A stretch of DNA of 64,000 nucleotides, taken from Paucidesulfovibrio sp050251775. GTDB taxonomy: Bacteria > Desulfobacterota > Desulfovibrionia > Desulfovibrionales > Desulfovibrionaceae. Numbering within the stretch: the first letter of the stretch is position 1; each line of letters begins with the position of its first letter. A model generated the notes under the pieces. The model made no database searches. It was not told the DNA's origin and saw nothing but the letters and a program-made list of their open reading frames with translations. The position numbers and the translations under genes are program-made. Positions 43,863 to 53,018 of the stretch are shown here, one piece after another. The stretch spans positions 1 through 64,000 of the forward strand of contig JBFWMD010000003.1 of assembly GCA_050251775.1 (NCBI GenBank), given 5' to 3'.

Positions 43863-44849
43863 ATGTTCTGGACTCCGGAAAAGCAGTACCACCCCGCGCC
43901 CTTTGACAAGGAAGCGGACCTGGAAAAGGCCATTCTCAAGGTCGAGGACGCGCTGTTCGGTCCGAAGCGCATCTACCTGGACCCCAAGAAAAAGATCGGC
44001 GCGGACGGCAAGACCAAAAACATTCCGGACGGCTATCTCATCGACCTTTCCAGCGCGCGCGTGCCTGTGCTCTACGTTGTGGAAAACGAGCTGGCCAAGC
44101 ACGACCCTCTGCGGCACATCGCCATACAGATTTTACAGTTTTCGCTCTCGTTCGAGTCCTCGCCGAGCAAGGTCAAGGCCATTGTCAAAGACGCCCTGGC
44201 CGCCCGCAAGGACAAATGGCGTCTATGCGAGCAGTACGCCCGGCAGAACGGCTTTGAGAACGTGGACTATCTGCTGGAGCGAATGATTTTCGACAAGGAC
44301 GCCTTTCGGGCCCTGGTGATCATCGACGAGTGCGTGGACGAGCTGGAAACCGTGCTGGTCAGCAAGTTCAAGTTTCCGGTGGAGATCATCACCCTGGAGC
44401 GCTTCAGCGCGGACAAGGAAGCCGCCTACCACTTCACGCCCTTCCTGCTGGATGTGGCCGCCGGGTCGGGGTCTGCGGACCTGCCGCCGCTCGATCCGGC
44501 GGAGATCGACACGGTGGTCGTACCCGCACACGAGGAAGGTTTTCAGGAAGTATTTCTCAAAGAGGACCGCTGGTACGCCATCCGGCTGCATTCCAGCATG
44601 ATCCCCAAGCTGCGCTATCTGGCCACCTACCGCGTCTCGCCCATCTCGGCCATTACGCACATCGCCCCCATCGAGCGCATCGAGCCCTGGAAGGATTCCG
44701 GAAAGTACGTGGTCATCCTGGCCGAGCACGCCTCGGAGATCGAGCCGATCCCGCTCGTACCCAAGGGAAAGGTCAAGGCTCCGCAAAGCTTACGCTATAC
44801 CTCGCGGGAACGGCTGGTGGCGGCGAAGAATCTGGACGGGGTGTTCTGA
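43863..44849 (+). CDS. Protein of unknown function paired with the restriction-modification gene
   Basis: The 328-residue protein starts at ATG 43863 after AAAGGA, 29 bases after the restriction gene stop, and is probably co-transcribed. The N-terminal part has DGYLIDLSSARVPVLYVVENELAKHDPLRHIAIQILQFS, which resembles a PD-(D/E)xK-type core (Asp, then ExE and a following helix) but the assignment is weak. There is no signal peptide or membrane segment. It could be an accessory nuclease or specificity factor. I do not recognise the family. Confidence 0.72.
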   Translation: MFWTPEKQYHPAPFDKEADLEKAILKVEDALFGPKRIYLDPKKKIGADGKTKNIPDGYLIDLSSARVPVLYVVENELAKHDPLRHIAIQILQFSLSFESSPSKVKAIVKDALAARKDKWRLCEQYARQNGFENVDYLLERMIFDKDAFRALVIIDECVDELETVLVSKFKFPVEIITLERFSADKEAAYHFTPFLLDVAAGSGSADLPPLDPAEIDTVVVPAHEEGFQEVFLKEDRWYAIRLHSSMIPKLRYLATYRVSPISAITHIAPIERIEPWKDSGKYVVILAEHASEIEPIPLVPKGKVKAPQSLRYTSRERLVAAKNLDGVF

Positions 44850-44907
44850 CCGGCGTTCAGCAGTGCAACGCCTTCCAGAGGCCCCTTCAGGGCAAGCTCG
44901 CCGACTT

Positions 44908-45780
44908 TTAGGGAGCCGTTCGCACGTGGCCGGCTATCGCGTCCACGATGGTTGGCCACGTCTCTTTGGGCATGTCATGCCCCATCCCCTCAATGATCAA
45001 CAGTTTTGTTCCCGGTATCAATTGAGCGATTTCCTTGCCGCCTTCCAGCGGCATAAAGGGATCCTTGTCGCCGTGAATCACGAGCGTGGGGGCCTTGATC
45101 GACGCGATGGAGGCTTTTTGATAGCCATGCGTGACAACGGCCATTCCCTGACGAGCCAAGCCCTGCGGGGAGTAAGAACGGTCAAAGCTCTCGCCCATGA
45201 GCTTTTCCACCCGCTTTTCCTCAAAAGGAAACCCAGGGCTCCACAGCTTTCGCCACATGTTTACATAGTGTGCAATATACGCCTCGCGCCCGGAAGGAAC
45301 GGGCTTATACACTTCGGCCAGTATTTCATCCCTAATCTTGGGAAGATCGGGATTCCCCGTACTCGCCATGATCGATGTCAGACTGAGAACGCGCTCGGGA
45401 TTCCGATACGAAACGACCTGGGCTATCATTCCCCCCACGGATGCACCGCAGACATGCGCCTTTTCTATGCCTAAGGCGTCCAGCAAGCCGACCGCGTCAT
45501 CCGCCATATCCTCAAGACTGTATGGCGGCACAATGGGCTCGCCTTCCATTGCCGCCATGATGTCCGGTACGCCAGCCTCGTCAAACTTGGTTGACAAGCC
45601 CACATCCCGGTTGTCGAAACGGATCACATGGAACCCTTTGTCCACCAAAAGCTGGCAAAACTCCTCTTCCCAATAGATCATTTGACTACCTCCGCCCATT
45701 ATCAACAATAATGCGGGCGAGTGGCTGTCTCCAAACGTATCGTACTCAATGCGGATGTTATTCGCGATTGCCTGGGCCAT
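44908..45780 (-). CDS. Alpha/beta hydrolase
   Basis: The 290-residue protein has an alpha/beta hydrolase fold: the nucleophile elbow GASVGG (Ser), an oxyanion segment LLIMGGGSQ, IRFDNRDVGLS, an acid near LVIHGDKDPF and a His in MGHDMP. Substrates of such enzymes range from esters to polyketides, so function is open. ATG 45780 is chosen for AAAGGAACGCAG upstream; the frame extends to 45900 without support. It lies between the accessory block and core genes. Confidence 0.85.
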   Translation of the reverse strand: MAQAIANNIRIEYDTFGDSHSPALLLIMGGGSQMIYWEEEFCQLLVDKGFHVIRFDNRDVGLSTKFDEAGVPDIMAAMEGEPIVPPYSLEDMADDAVGLLDALGIEKAHVCGASVGGMIAQVVSYRNPERVLSLTSIMASTGNPDLPKIRDEILAEVYKPVPSGREAYIAHYVNMWRKLWSPGFPFEEKRVEKLMGESFDRSYSPQGLARQGMAVVTHGYQKASIASIKAPTLVIHGDKDPFMPLEGGKEIAQLIPGTKLLIIEGMGHDMPKETWPTIVDAIAGHVRTAP

Positions 45781-45936
45781 ACTGCGTTCCTTTCTTTTAG
45801 CTGTAGAAAACTCACCGGCGAAACAGCAAAACGGTATGCATCGGATTCGTGCCCTCGGCGTCTTCATGCGGGCTGATACCCGTTGATGGGTATTGGCCAC
45901 CTCAGAGATACGTCGGAGTGTCCGACGTGCCGCCCA

Positions 45937-47043
45937 TCATCCTGTGGCCGTCCGCAGGGTGATCAGCAGCATTTCGCCGGGCAGCCAGAGGCGCATGCGC
46001 GGCCCCCAGGTTCCGGCCCCGCGCGAAACGAGCAGGGTCATGCCGCCCACCTCGTACCGGCCCACGAAGTACGGGAACTGGCGCTTGACCAGATAGCCGA
46101 ATGGCCAGATCTGCCCGCCGTGAGTGTGGCCGCTGAGCATCAGGCCCGTGCCCAGGCTCGCGGCCAGCTCCGGGTCCACGGGCGCGTGGGAGAGCAGAAT
46201 GGTCGCGCCCGGAGGACGGTTGTCCAGGGCGTTATGGAAGCTTTCCGGAATTCTGGCGGTGTCCCGAGGCGAGGAGAGGTTGTCCACCCCGGCCAGAACC
46301 AGCCCCGGACAGAGCTCCGCATGGGCATTTTGCAGCAAGCGGATATGGGCCGCGCGGAACACGTCCGGCACGGCCTGTTGAGCCGCATACAGGTCATGGT
46401 TGCCCGCCACGCCCCAGACCCCGTAGGGCGCGTACAGCCCATGCAATCCCTCCACCAGGGCCTGGCCCGGCAGCGCATGCCCCTCGAACACATCGCCCAT
46501 GAGCACGATCAGATCGGGTTTCTGCTCCTTGATTTGGCTGATTCGTGCCTGGAGCCACGATTCGCCGAGCACGGTTCCGAGATGCAGATCGGACAGGGCC
46601 ATGACCACGGTCCCGTCCAGCTCCGCAGGCAGTCCATCCATCCGCACCTCGTACTCCCGCACCACGGGAGCGCGCAGCCCCTGGACCAGGGCCAGGCAGG
46701 AAAGCGCCAGGCCCGCGACCACGGCCCAGCCCCGCAGGCCCCGCGCGGCTCCGCGCAAGACCAGTCCGAACAGGGTCACACCGTCCACGAGCAGCAGGCA
46801 GGTGGCCGTCAGGAAGAGCACGGCCATCCAGGTCATGCTCCAGAGCTCCAGCGCGACCCCCAGGCCGCTGCCCGTTTCCGGGGCAATGGCCCGGTCCAGG
46901 AAGAACGCGGCCCAGAGGAACACCGCCGCCGCGATCAAAGCCCGGCGCGGCACATGCTGGAAAACAACGGGAACCGTGGACAGACGCCAGAACACGTAGA
47001 CGTGCAGAACCGTGACCACCAGGGCCAGAATGATTCGAAACAA
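45937..47043 (-). CDS. Membrane-anchored metallophosphoesterase
   Basis: The 368-residue protein has four N-terminal membrane segments (residues 1-115). A calcineurin-like phosphoesterase domain follows, with SDLHLG, MGDVFEGH, AGNHDLY, SHAPVD and SGHTHGGQIWPF. This is the YaeI/YkuE-type family that hydrolyses phosphodiesters at the membrane, such as UDP-2,3-diacylglucosamine-like lipids. The substrate is not shown. It lies 11 bases after the quinone oxidoreductase on the same strand, so the two may be one operon. Confidence 0.85.
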   Translation of the reverse strand: MFRIILALVVTVLHVYVFWRLSTVPVVFQHVPRRALIAAAVFLWAAFFLDRAIAPETGSGLGVALELWSMTWMAVLFLTATCLLLVDGVTLFGLVLRGAARGLRGWAVVAGLALSCLALVQGLRAPVVREYEVRMDGLPAELDGTVVMALSDLHLGTVLGESWLQARISQIKEQKPDLIVLMGDVFEGHALPGQALVEGLHGLYAPYGVWGVAGNHDLYAAQQAVPDVFRAAHIRLLQNAHAELCPGLVLAGVDNLSSPRDTARIPESFHNALDNRPPGATILLSHAPVDPELAASLGTGLMLSGHTHGGQIWPFGYLVKRQFPYFVGRYEVGGMTLLVSRGAGTWGPRMRLWLPGEMLLITLRTATG

Positions 47044-47054
47044 GATTCCTCCAA

Positions 47055-48032
47055 CTAGACCCGCAGCACGGTGCAGCCGCTGGTACGCCGGGCTTCCAGG
47101 TCCGCATGCGCCCGGCCCACCTCGCGAAGCGGGTATTCCTGATTGATCACGGCCTGGACCGCGCCGCTTTCCAGCACCTCAAAGAGATCGCGGGCATGCG
47201 CCAGCAAATCCTCCCGCTCCCGGGTGTAGTCCATGAGACTCGGCCGGGTCAGGAACAGCGAGCCCTTGGCCGCCAGCAGACCGGGGCTGAACGGCTCCAC
47301 ATTGCCCGAGGACTGGCCGAAGGAGACCAGGATGCCCATGGGCCGCAGGCAGTCCAGCGACTTCAGGAACGTGGCCTGACCCACGGAATCGTAGACCGCG
47401 TCCACGCCCTTGCCGCCCGTGAATTCCCGGACCTTGGCCACAAAGTCTTCCTCGCGGTAGAGGATCACGTGCTCACAGCCGTTTTTGCGCGCCTGGACAG
47501 CCTTTTCCGCGCTGCCCACCGTGCCGATGACCCGGACGCCGAGATGGCGCGCCCATTGCGTCAGCAGTGTGCCCACGCCGCCGGAGGCCGCATGCACGAG
47601 AATGGTGCTTCCCGGTCCGGCCTGGTAGCAGCCCTTGAGCAGATAGCGCGCGGTCATGCCCCGGAGCATGACTCCGGCCACATCGTGAAACGAAAGCGAG
47701 TCCGGCATGCGCACCAGCCGGTGCGCGGGAATGACGCGCTTTTCGGCATACGCGCCCGGAGGTCCGCCAGCATATGCCACCCGGTCGCCCACGGCCACAT
47801 CCGTGACCCCCTCGCCCACGGCCTCGACCACGCCCGCCCCTTCCAGGCCGAGCACAGCCGGGAGCGAGGGCAAGGAATACAATCCCGTGCGCTGGTAGAT
47901 GTCGATGAAATTCACACCCACGGCGCCGTGCGCCACAAGCGCCTGACCCGCTCCGGGTGCGCCCGGATCGAACTCCTCCCACGAGAGGGCCTCGGGACCG
48001 CCCGTGGCATGCAATACGACCGCTTTGCTCAT
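47055..48032 (-). CDS. NADPH:quinone oxidoreductase (zeta-crystallin-like)
   Basis: The 325-residue protein is a medium-chain reductase without zinc ligands. Seen features are GVNFIDIYQRTGLY, LGLEGAGVVEAVGEGV, VGDRVAY, the Rossmann motif VHAASGGVGTLLTQWA and YREEDF. It reduces quinones, probably using NADPH. It is divergent from the D-lactate dehydrogenase gene across about 230 bases. Start ATG 48032 is preceded by an AGGAGG site. Confidence 0.88.
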   Translation of the reverse strand: MSKAVVLHATGGPEALSWEEFDPGAPGAGQALVAHGAVGVNFIDIYQRTGLYSLPSLPAVLGLEGAGVVEAVGEGVTDVAVGDRVAYAGGPPGAYAEKRVIPAHRLVRMPDSLSFHDVAGVMLRGMTARYLLKGCYQAGPGSTILVHAASGGVGTLLTQWARHLGVRVIGTVGSAEKAVQARKNGCEHVILYREEDFVAKVREFTGGKGVDAVYDSVGQATFLKSLDCLRPMGILVSFGQSSGNVEPFSPGLLAAKGSLFLTRPSLMDYTREREDLLAHARDLFEVLESGAVQAVINQEYPLREVGRAHADLEARRTSGCTVLRV

Positions 48033-48180
48033 CTCGGACCTCCTGTTGCTTCAGTCCGGAACGAATTGTCCGTGTCCCGAGACTACCATAGCCCCGATCC
48101 CCTGTCCCGGATATGCGCCCCGCGTTTCTGGTCCGGGCCGTCTGAAGCGCCCGCTGATGCCTCGTTTTTCATCGTGCCAA

Positions 48181-48190
48181 TCTGTACAGA
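48181..48190. promoter_or_regulatory. Palindrome in the divergent promoter region before D-lactate dehydrogenase
   Basis: TCTGTACAGA is a perfect 10-bp palindrome, with a half-like CTACAG at 48204. It lies 71 bases before ATG 48261 in the region shared with the oxidoreductase gene. It is a possible regulator site; no regulator gene is adjacent. Confidence 0.35.
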
Positions 48191-48260
48191 ATTTTCCGTG
48201 CATGCTACAGAAATGGTTCTCTTGGTCCCCAACGCCGAACTCCAACCCAAGGAGCGCCGC

Positions 48261-51080
48261 ATGCTTCCCGAGCCCTACCAGCAAATTCTTACCGAATTCC
48301 TGGAATTTCTCCCCAAAGAACGGATTTACACCGATCCGCTCCGCACCCTGGCCTATGGCACGGACGCGAGTTTCTACCGCCTGATTCCCAAAATCGTGGT
48401 GGACACGGAACAAGAATCCGAGGTGGTGGAAATCCTGAAAATCGTGAATCAGCATCGTGTTCCCGTGACCTTTCGGGCCGCCGGAACCAGCCTCTCCGGA
48501 CAGGCCATCAGCGACTCCATCCTCGTGCGCCTCGGCAATGGATGGAGAAACTATGAAATTCTGGACAACGCCGCCAGAATCGCCCTGGAACCGGGCATCA
48601 TCGGCAGCCACGCCAACCGCTTGCTCGCGCCCCACGGCAAAAAGATCGGACCGGACCCCGCCAGCATCGACACATGCAAGATCGGCGGCATCGTGGCCAA
48701 CAACGCCTCTGGCATGTGCTGCGGCGTGGCCGAGAACTCGTACAAGACCCTGGACTCCCTGCGCGTCGTGCTGGCGGACGGCTCCTGCCTGGACACCGGG
48801 GACCCGGCCAGCCGGGAGGCATTCTCCCGAAGCCACGCCGCGATCCTGGACGGTCTGGCGGCCCTGCGCGCCCGCGTGCTGGCCAACGAGCCTCTGGCCG
48901 AGCGCATCCGCCACAAGTTCAAGATCAAAAACACCACCGGATACAGCCTCAATGCCATTGTGGATTTCGAGGACCCCATTGAAATCCTGCAACACCTGCT
49001 GGTGGGGTCCGAGGGGACCCTGGCCTTCATTTCCCGCGTGGTCTACCGCACCGTGATCGAACACGCGCACAAGGCCTCGGCCCTGATGCGCTTCCCGGAC
49101 ATCCGCAGCGCCTGCCAGGCCGCGACCATCCTGCGCGGGCTGCCCGTGGCCGCCGCCGAAATCATGGACCGCGCGGCCATCGCCTCGGTGGAAGCCAAGC
49201 CCGGCATGCCTGAAGGGCTGGCGGACATGGGCCCGGAAGCGGCTGCCCTGCTTGTGGAGGTCCGCGGCGAAACCGATAAGGAACTCCAGGACAAAATCCA
49301 GGCCGCTCTGGAGCTGGTCAAGGACATTCCCCCGGTGCTGCCGCATCATTTCACTCCGGTTCCGGCGGAATTCAACGTGCTCTGGAACGTGCGGCGCGGG
49401 CTGTTCCCGGCTGTGGGCGCAGTGCGCGACGCCGGAACCACCGTGATCATCGAGGACGTGGCCTTTCCCATCGCGGATCTGGCGGAGGCGACCCTGGAAT
49501 TGCAGGAGCTCTTCCGCAAGCACGGCTACGACAAGGCGATCATCTTCGGCCACGCCCTTGAAGGAAACCTGCACTTCGTTTTCACCCAGGACTTCAATGT
49601 CCAGTCTGAAATCGAACGCTATTCCGCGTTCATGGACGACGTGACCCACATGGTCGCGGACAAGTACAAGGGCTCGCTCAAGGCCGAGCACGGAACCGGA
49701 CGAAACATGGCCCATTTCGTGGAACTGGAGTGGGGCCGCGACGCCTTTGAACTGATGCGCGAGATCAAGGCACTGTTCGACCCCCGGGGGCTGCTCAATC
49801 CCGGCGTGATCCTCAATGAGGACCCTGAGGCGCATCTTAAAAACCTCAAACCCCTGCCCAAGGCCGACGAGATCATCGATCGCTGCATCGAGTGCGGATT
49901 CTGCGAACCCATTTGCCCTTCCAAGAGCCTGACTCTGACCCCCCGGCAGCGCATCGTGGCTTTCCGCGAGCTTTCCCGCCAACGCCAGACCGGCGCGGCA
50001 GAAGAAGATTCCAAGGCCTTCAAGACCCGCTACGACTATGACGGCGACGCCACCTGCGCGGCGGACGGACTCTGCGCGCTGCGCTGTCCCGTGGGTATCG
50101 ATACGGGCAAGTTCATCAAGCTCTACCGCTCCTGGGAGCATGGCCCCCTGGCCCAAAAAACCGCTTCCGCCTCTGCCGGGTTCTTCGTGCTCAGCACCGG
50201 GGCCGTTCGCATGGCCTTGCGGTCCGCGGGCATTCTGCACGACCTCCTGGGCAACCGGGCCATGGACGGGCTGTGCGGAGCAATACACAAATATTCCGGA
50301 AAGCGCGTGCCGCGCTGGAACACCTCCATGCCTCGCGTGGCCGACCGGTTCTGCGCTCCTTCCCGGCCCAGGACCGACCAGCGCGTGGTCTATTTTCCGA
50401 GCTGCATTGCCCGGCACATGGGCCCGGAAAAACGCGACCCGGACAAGAGCTCCATCTGTGAGCACACCCGCAACGTGCTGGCCAAGGCCGGGTACGAAAT
50501 CGTCTCGCCCCCGGACCTGAAGCGGCTGTGCTGCGGCCAGCCCTGGGAATCCAAAGGCTTTCATGAACAGGCCGACGCCAAGCTCGCGGAACTGGAAACC
50601 GCATTGCGCAGCGCCAGCGAAAACGGCCGCTATCCGATCCTCTGCGAAACCAGCCCCTGCCTCTACCGCATGAAGGAGCACATCAAAAATCTGGACCTCT
50701 TTGATCCAATCGAATTCGCGGTTAAATTCCTGACTGACAAGCTGGAATTCACGCCTGTGAGCAGGCGCGTGGCCCTGCACGTCACGTGCAGCGCGCGCAA
50801 GATGGGCCTTGCTCCCGCCATGGAGCAACTGGCCCGCCAATGCGCCCGCGAGGTCGTGGTTCCCGAGGAGATCTTCTGCTGCGGTTTTGCCGGAGACCGG
50901 GGCTTCAACTTCCCGGAGTTGAACACGGCCGCGCTCCAGGAACTGCCCGGCCAATTGGAGGGCTGCACTGTGGGCTATTCCACCTCGCGCACCTGCGAAA
51001 TCGGCCTCTCCCTGCACGGAGGCATTCCCTACAAGAACTTCATGTTCTTGCTGGACGAGGCCAGCTGGCCCAAGTCCTGA
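48261..51080 (+). CDS. D-lactate dehydrogenase (FAD-binding plus Fe-S/CCG domains)
   Basis: The 939-residue protein joins a D-lactate/glycolate oxidase FAD domain (FRAAGTSLSGQAI, GGIVANNASGMCCG, LVGSEGTLAFIS, EHGTGRNMA) to a C-terminal iron-sulfur module. That module has CIECGFCEPICPS and a second set of cysteines (CAADGLCALRCPVG). Two CCG-like regions follow (LCCGQPWESKG, FCCGFAGDRG). This layout is the Dld-II type that oxidises D-lactate and passes electrons to quinone or cytochrome. Start ATG 48261 follows AAGGAG. Expected to sit on the inner face of the membrane. Confidence 0.92.
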   Translation: MLPEPYQQILTEFLEFLPKERIYTDPLRTLAYGTDASFYRLIPKIVVDTEQESEVVEILKIVNQHRVPVTFRAAGTSLSGQAISDSILVRLGNGWRNYEILDNAARIALEPGIIGSHANRLLAPHGKKIGPDPASIDTCKIGGIVANNASGMCCGVAENSYKTLDSLRVVLADGSCLDTGDPASREAFSRSHAAILDGLAALRARVLANEPLAERIRHKFKIKNTTGYSLNAIVDFEDPIEILQHLLVGSEGTLAFISRVVYRTVIEHAHKASALMRFPDIRSACQAATILRGLPVAAAEIMDRAAIASVEAKPGMPEGLADMGPEAAALLVEVRGETDKELQDKIQAALELVKDIPPVLPHHFTPVPAEFNVLWNVRRGLFPAVGAVRDAGTTVIIEDVAFPIADLAEATLELQELFRKHGYDKAIIFGHALEGNLHFVFTQDFNVQSEIERYSAFMDDVTHMVADKYKGSLKAEHGTGRNMAHFVELEWGRDAFELMREIKALFDPRGLLNPGVILNEDPEAHLKNLKPLPKADEIIDRCIECGFCEPICPSKSLTLTPRQRIVAFRELSRQRQTGAAEEDSKAFKTRYDYDGDATCAADGLCALRCPVGIDTGKFIKLYRSWEHGPLAQKTASASAGFFVLSTGAVRMALRSAGILHDLLGNRAMDGLCGAIHKYSGKRVPRWNTSMPRVADRFCAPSRPRTDQRVVYFPSCIARHMGPEKRDPDKSSICEHTRNVLAKAGYEIVSPPDLKRLCCGQPWESKGFHEQADAKLAELETALRSASENGRYPILCETSPCLYRMKEHIKNLDLFDPIEFAVKFLTDKLEFTPVSRRVALHVTCSARKMGLAPAMEQLARQCAREVVVPEEIFCCGFAGDRGFNFPELNTAALQELPGQLEGCTVGYSTSRTCEIGLSLHGGIPYKNFMFLLDEASWPKS

Positions 51081-51099
51081 ACCCTGCGACCTCCCTTCA

Positions 51100-51145
51100 C
51101 CGCGAGGCGTCGAATGTCACCGCAGCGACGCCTCGCGGGTTTTCC
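51100..51145 (+). terminator. Terminator of the D-lactate dehydrogenase gene
   Basis: CCGCGAGGCGTCG and CGACGCCTCGCGG (51100-51112, 51126-51138) form a 13-base stem, followed by GTTTTCC. Confidence 0.8.
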
Positions 51146-51355
51146 CCTTTTGCCACTGGCTTTCGCCCCACTTTCCTTCTGGATCTCCGGTAGGGACAGG
51201 GCCCCTGTCCCAACGGTGCGACCGACCCCGGAGCAGTCACCCCCGGCGCAATCGCTCCTGGTCCGGTTCGCCCGCATCCCCAAATTCCTTTCTTTCCCTT
51301 TCATTGTCCTTCCGACGGATTATTGCTATGCGCCCTGGAAAGGAGCGGCCTGCCC

Positions 51356-52501
51356 ATGAGCGGTTTACGGTTTCTGGGTGAATTCTCCGACCCCGAACTG
51401 GAAAAGGGTTTTCAGGCCGATGACTGGCGTCCCACGTCCAAGCGGATGCGCTTCATCTGTCTCATCACCAGCATCCTGTACGTTGCCGCCGCTTTTGCGG
51501 ACTACGAGGACCTGGGACCGGGCCTCCCTTTTCAGCAACTTCTTTCCGCGCGCATCGTCGTGGGCGTTCTGGGACTGGTCTGCTACCTGTTTCTGCTCAG
51601 GCGGCGCGCTCCCGGCCAGCAGATCAACGTCATGCTCTGCGCCTACATGGTCGTGCTGATGCTCTGCGAATCCCTGGAGCTCGGTCTCAAAACCCAATTG
51701 CCCGGCCCCATGAGCATTCCGGGAACGGTCTTCATCGTCCTGGCCTATTATCTGTTCCTGCCCCCGAGAATCTTTGTGGCCATACTCGCGGGGTTGGGCG
51801 GCAGCGCCGTGTATCTGGCCACCATGCTTCTGGCCACCCCTGCGTCCATGGGCTCGTTGACCACCACCACGCTTTTCCTGCTTCTCGCCAACCTGTTCGG
51901 CATCTACTTCGTACGCGGCTTTGGACGTTCCCGCCGCCGGGAATTCCTTTCCATGCGCCGACTCAAGGAACTGGTCGATTTCGATGACCTCACGGGCGTG
52001 TTCAACCGCAGGTGCATTCTGAAGACCGGGGAAAGTCTCTTTCTCAGCGCACGCCGCTACGCCACGCACCTTTCCGTGCTGATGATCGACGTGGACCGCT
52101 TCAAGGGCATCAACGACGTGCACGGCCACGCCGCCGGGGACATGGTCCTGGCACGACTGGCCCGACGTTGCGCATCCATGCTGCGGGAAGTTGATTTTTT
52201 CGGCAGACTGGGCGGAGAGGAGTTCGTTGCGCTGCTGCCTTACTCGGATATGGCCCAGGCTCTGATCGCGGCGGAACGCATTCGCTACGCCGTGGAACAG
52301 GAGAATTTCGACGATGAGCGAGTCTCCATCCGGGTGACTCTGAGCATCGGCTGCCAGATGCTTGACCCGAAGGATCGGAACTTCAGCGACCTGCTGCGCC
52401 GGGCCGACCACGAACTGTATCTTGCCAAACAGCGGGGCAGAAATCTTGTTTCACCTGAATGTTCGGACCAACAACCGCTTTGGCGCATTTCTTCAGGCTG
52501 A
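51356..52501 (+). CDS. Membrane diguanylate cyclase
   Basis: The 381-residue protein has about six N-terminal membrane segments (residues 35-200), then a GGDEF domain with GGEEF and an RxxD inhibitory site (REVD) five residues before it. It is expected to make c-di-GMP and be inhibited by product. The start ATG 51356 follows AAAGGAG by about ten bases. The last residues are Ser/Arg-rich. No partner phosphodiesterase is adjacent; a receiver gene converges on it. Confidence 0.9.
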   Translation: MSGLRFLGEFSDPELEKGFQADDWRPTSKRMRFICLITSILYVAAAFADYEDLGPGLPFQQLLSARIVVGVLGLVCYLFLLRRRAPGQQINVMLCAYMVVLMLCESLELGLKTQLPGPMSIPGTVFIVLAYYLFLPPRIFVAILAGLGGSAVYLATMLLATPASMGSLTTTTLFLLLANLFGIYFVRGFGRSRRREFLSMRRLKELVDFDDLTGVFNRRCILKTGESLFLSARRYATHLSVLMIDVDRFKGINDVHGHAAGDMVLARLARRCASMLREVDFFGRLGGEEFVALLPYSDMAQALIAAERIRYAVEQENFDDERVSIRVTLSIGCQMLDPKDRNFSDLLRRADHELYLAKQRGRNLVSPECSDQQPLWRISSG

Positions 52502-52610
52502 ACAAGTCCCGCCCCCCCACGACCAAACGCGCTGTTGTCACCGCTCTGGCCCCGCGTTCCCGGTATCGCCCCTTTCCGGCAGTGCCCACGAACCGCGCAG
52601 GTCTGGGGTT

Positions 52611-53018
52611 TCACTCTCCGGCAGTGCCCGAGGAGGCCTCCACCACCTGTTGCATGACCTCCAAGAGGTCCTCCAGCTCCACCGGCTTGGAAAGATACCC
52701 ACTCATGCCTTCGGCCAGAAATTTTTCCCTGTCTCCGACCATGGCATGGGCGGTCAGGGCAATGATCGGGATGCGGGAGTGTGCGGCATACTCCTTATCG
52801 AAGCGGATCTTTCGGGTGGCTTCGATTCCGTCCATGTGCGGCATGCGGATGTCCATGAGCACCACGTCATAGCTCTTCCGCTGGAGCATTATCAGTGCTT
52901 CCGCGCCATTGGTCACGGCATCCACCTCATGCCCATGGTGATTCAGCAATTTACGGATCGTGATGCTGTTCACGTCGTCATCTTCTGCCAACAACACGCG
53001 CATTTTCTTCATTTCCAT
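52611..53018 (-). CDS. Single-domain response regulator of a kinase pair
   Basis: The 135-residue receiver has LLAEDDDVNSI at the start, the phospho-acceptor Asp in VVLMDIRMPHMDG, Thr in ALTAHA and Lys in SKPVELE. No output domain is present. It starts at ATG 53018, inside the end of the kinase gene (overlap about 41 bases), so the pair is coupled. It is the likely phosphorelay partner of the kinase encoded just upstream. The start has a weak GGG-rich site before it. Confidence 0.87.
   Translation of the reverse strand: MEMKKMRVLLAEDDDVNSITIRKLLNHHGHEVDAVTNGAEALIMLQRKSYDVVLMDIRMPHMDGIEATRKIRFDKEYAAHSRIPIIALTAHAMVGDREKFLAEGMSGYLSKPVELEDLLEVMQQVVEASSGTAGE

Noticed and set aside
38893..44907. 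Direct repeat of the tRNA-Glu end marking an integrated element
   Set aside because: I looked for the tRNA-Glu 3' sequence in the right-hand part of the block and did not see it. No integrase is present.
48051..51017. A 988-residue open frame on the minus strand opposite D-lactate dehydrogenase
   Set aside because: It is a shadow of the plus-strand gene, produced by high GC content. It has no recognisable domains, whereas the plus-strand protein has clear FAD and Fe-S motifs.
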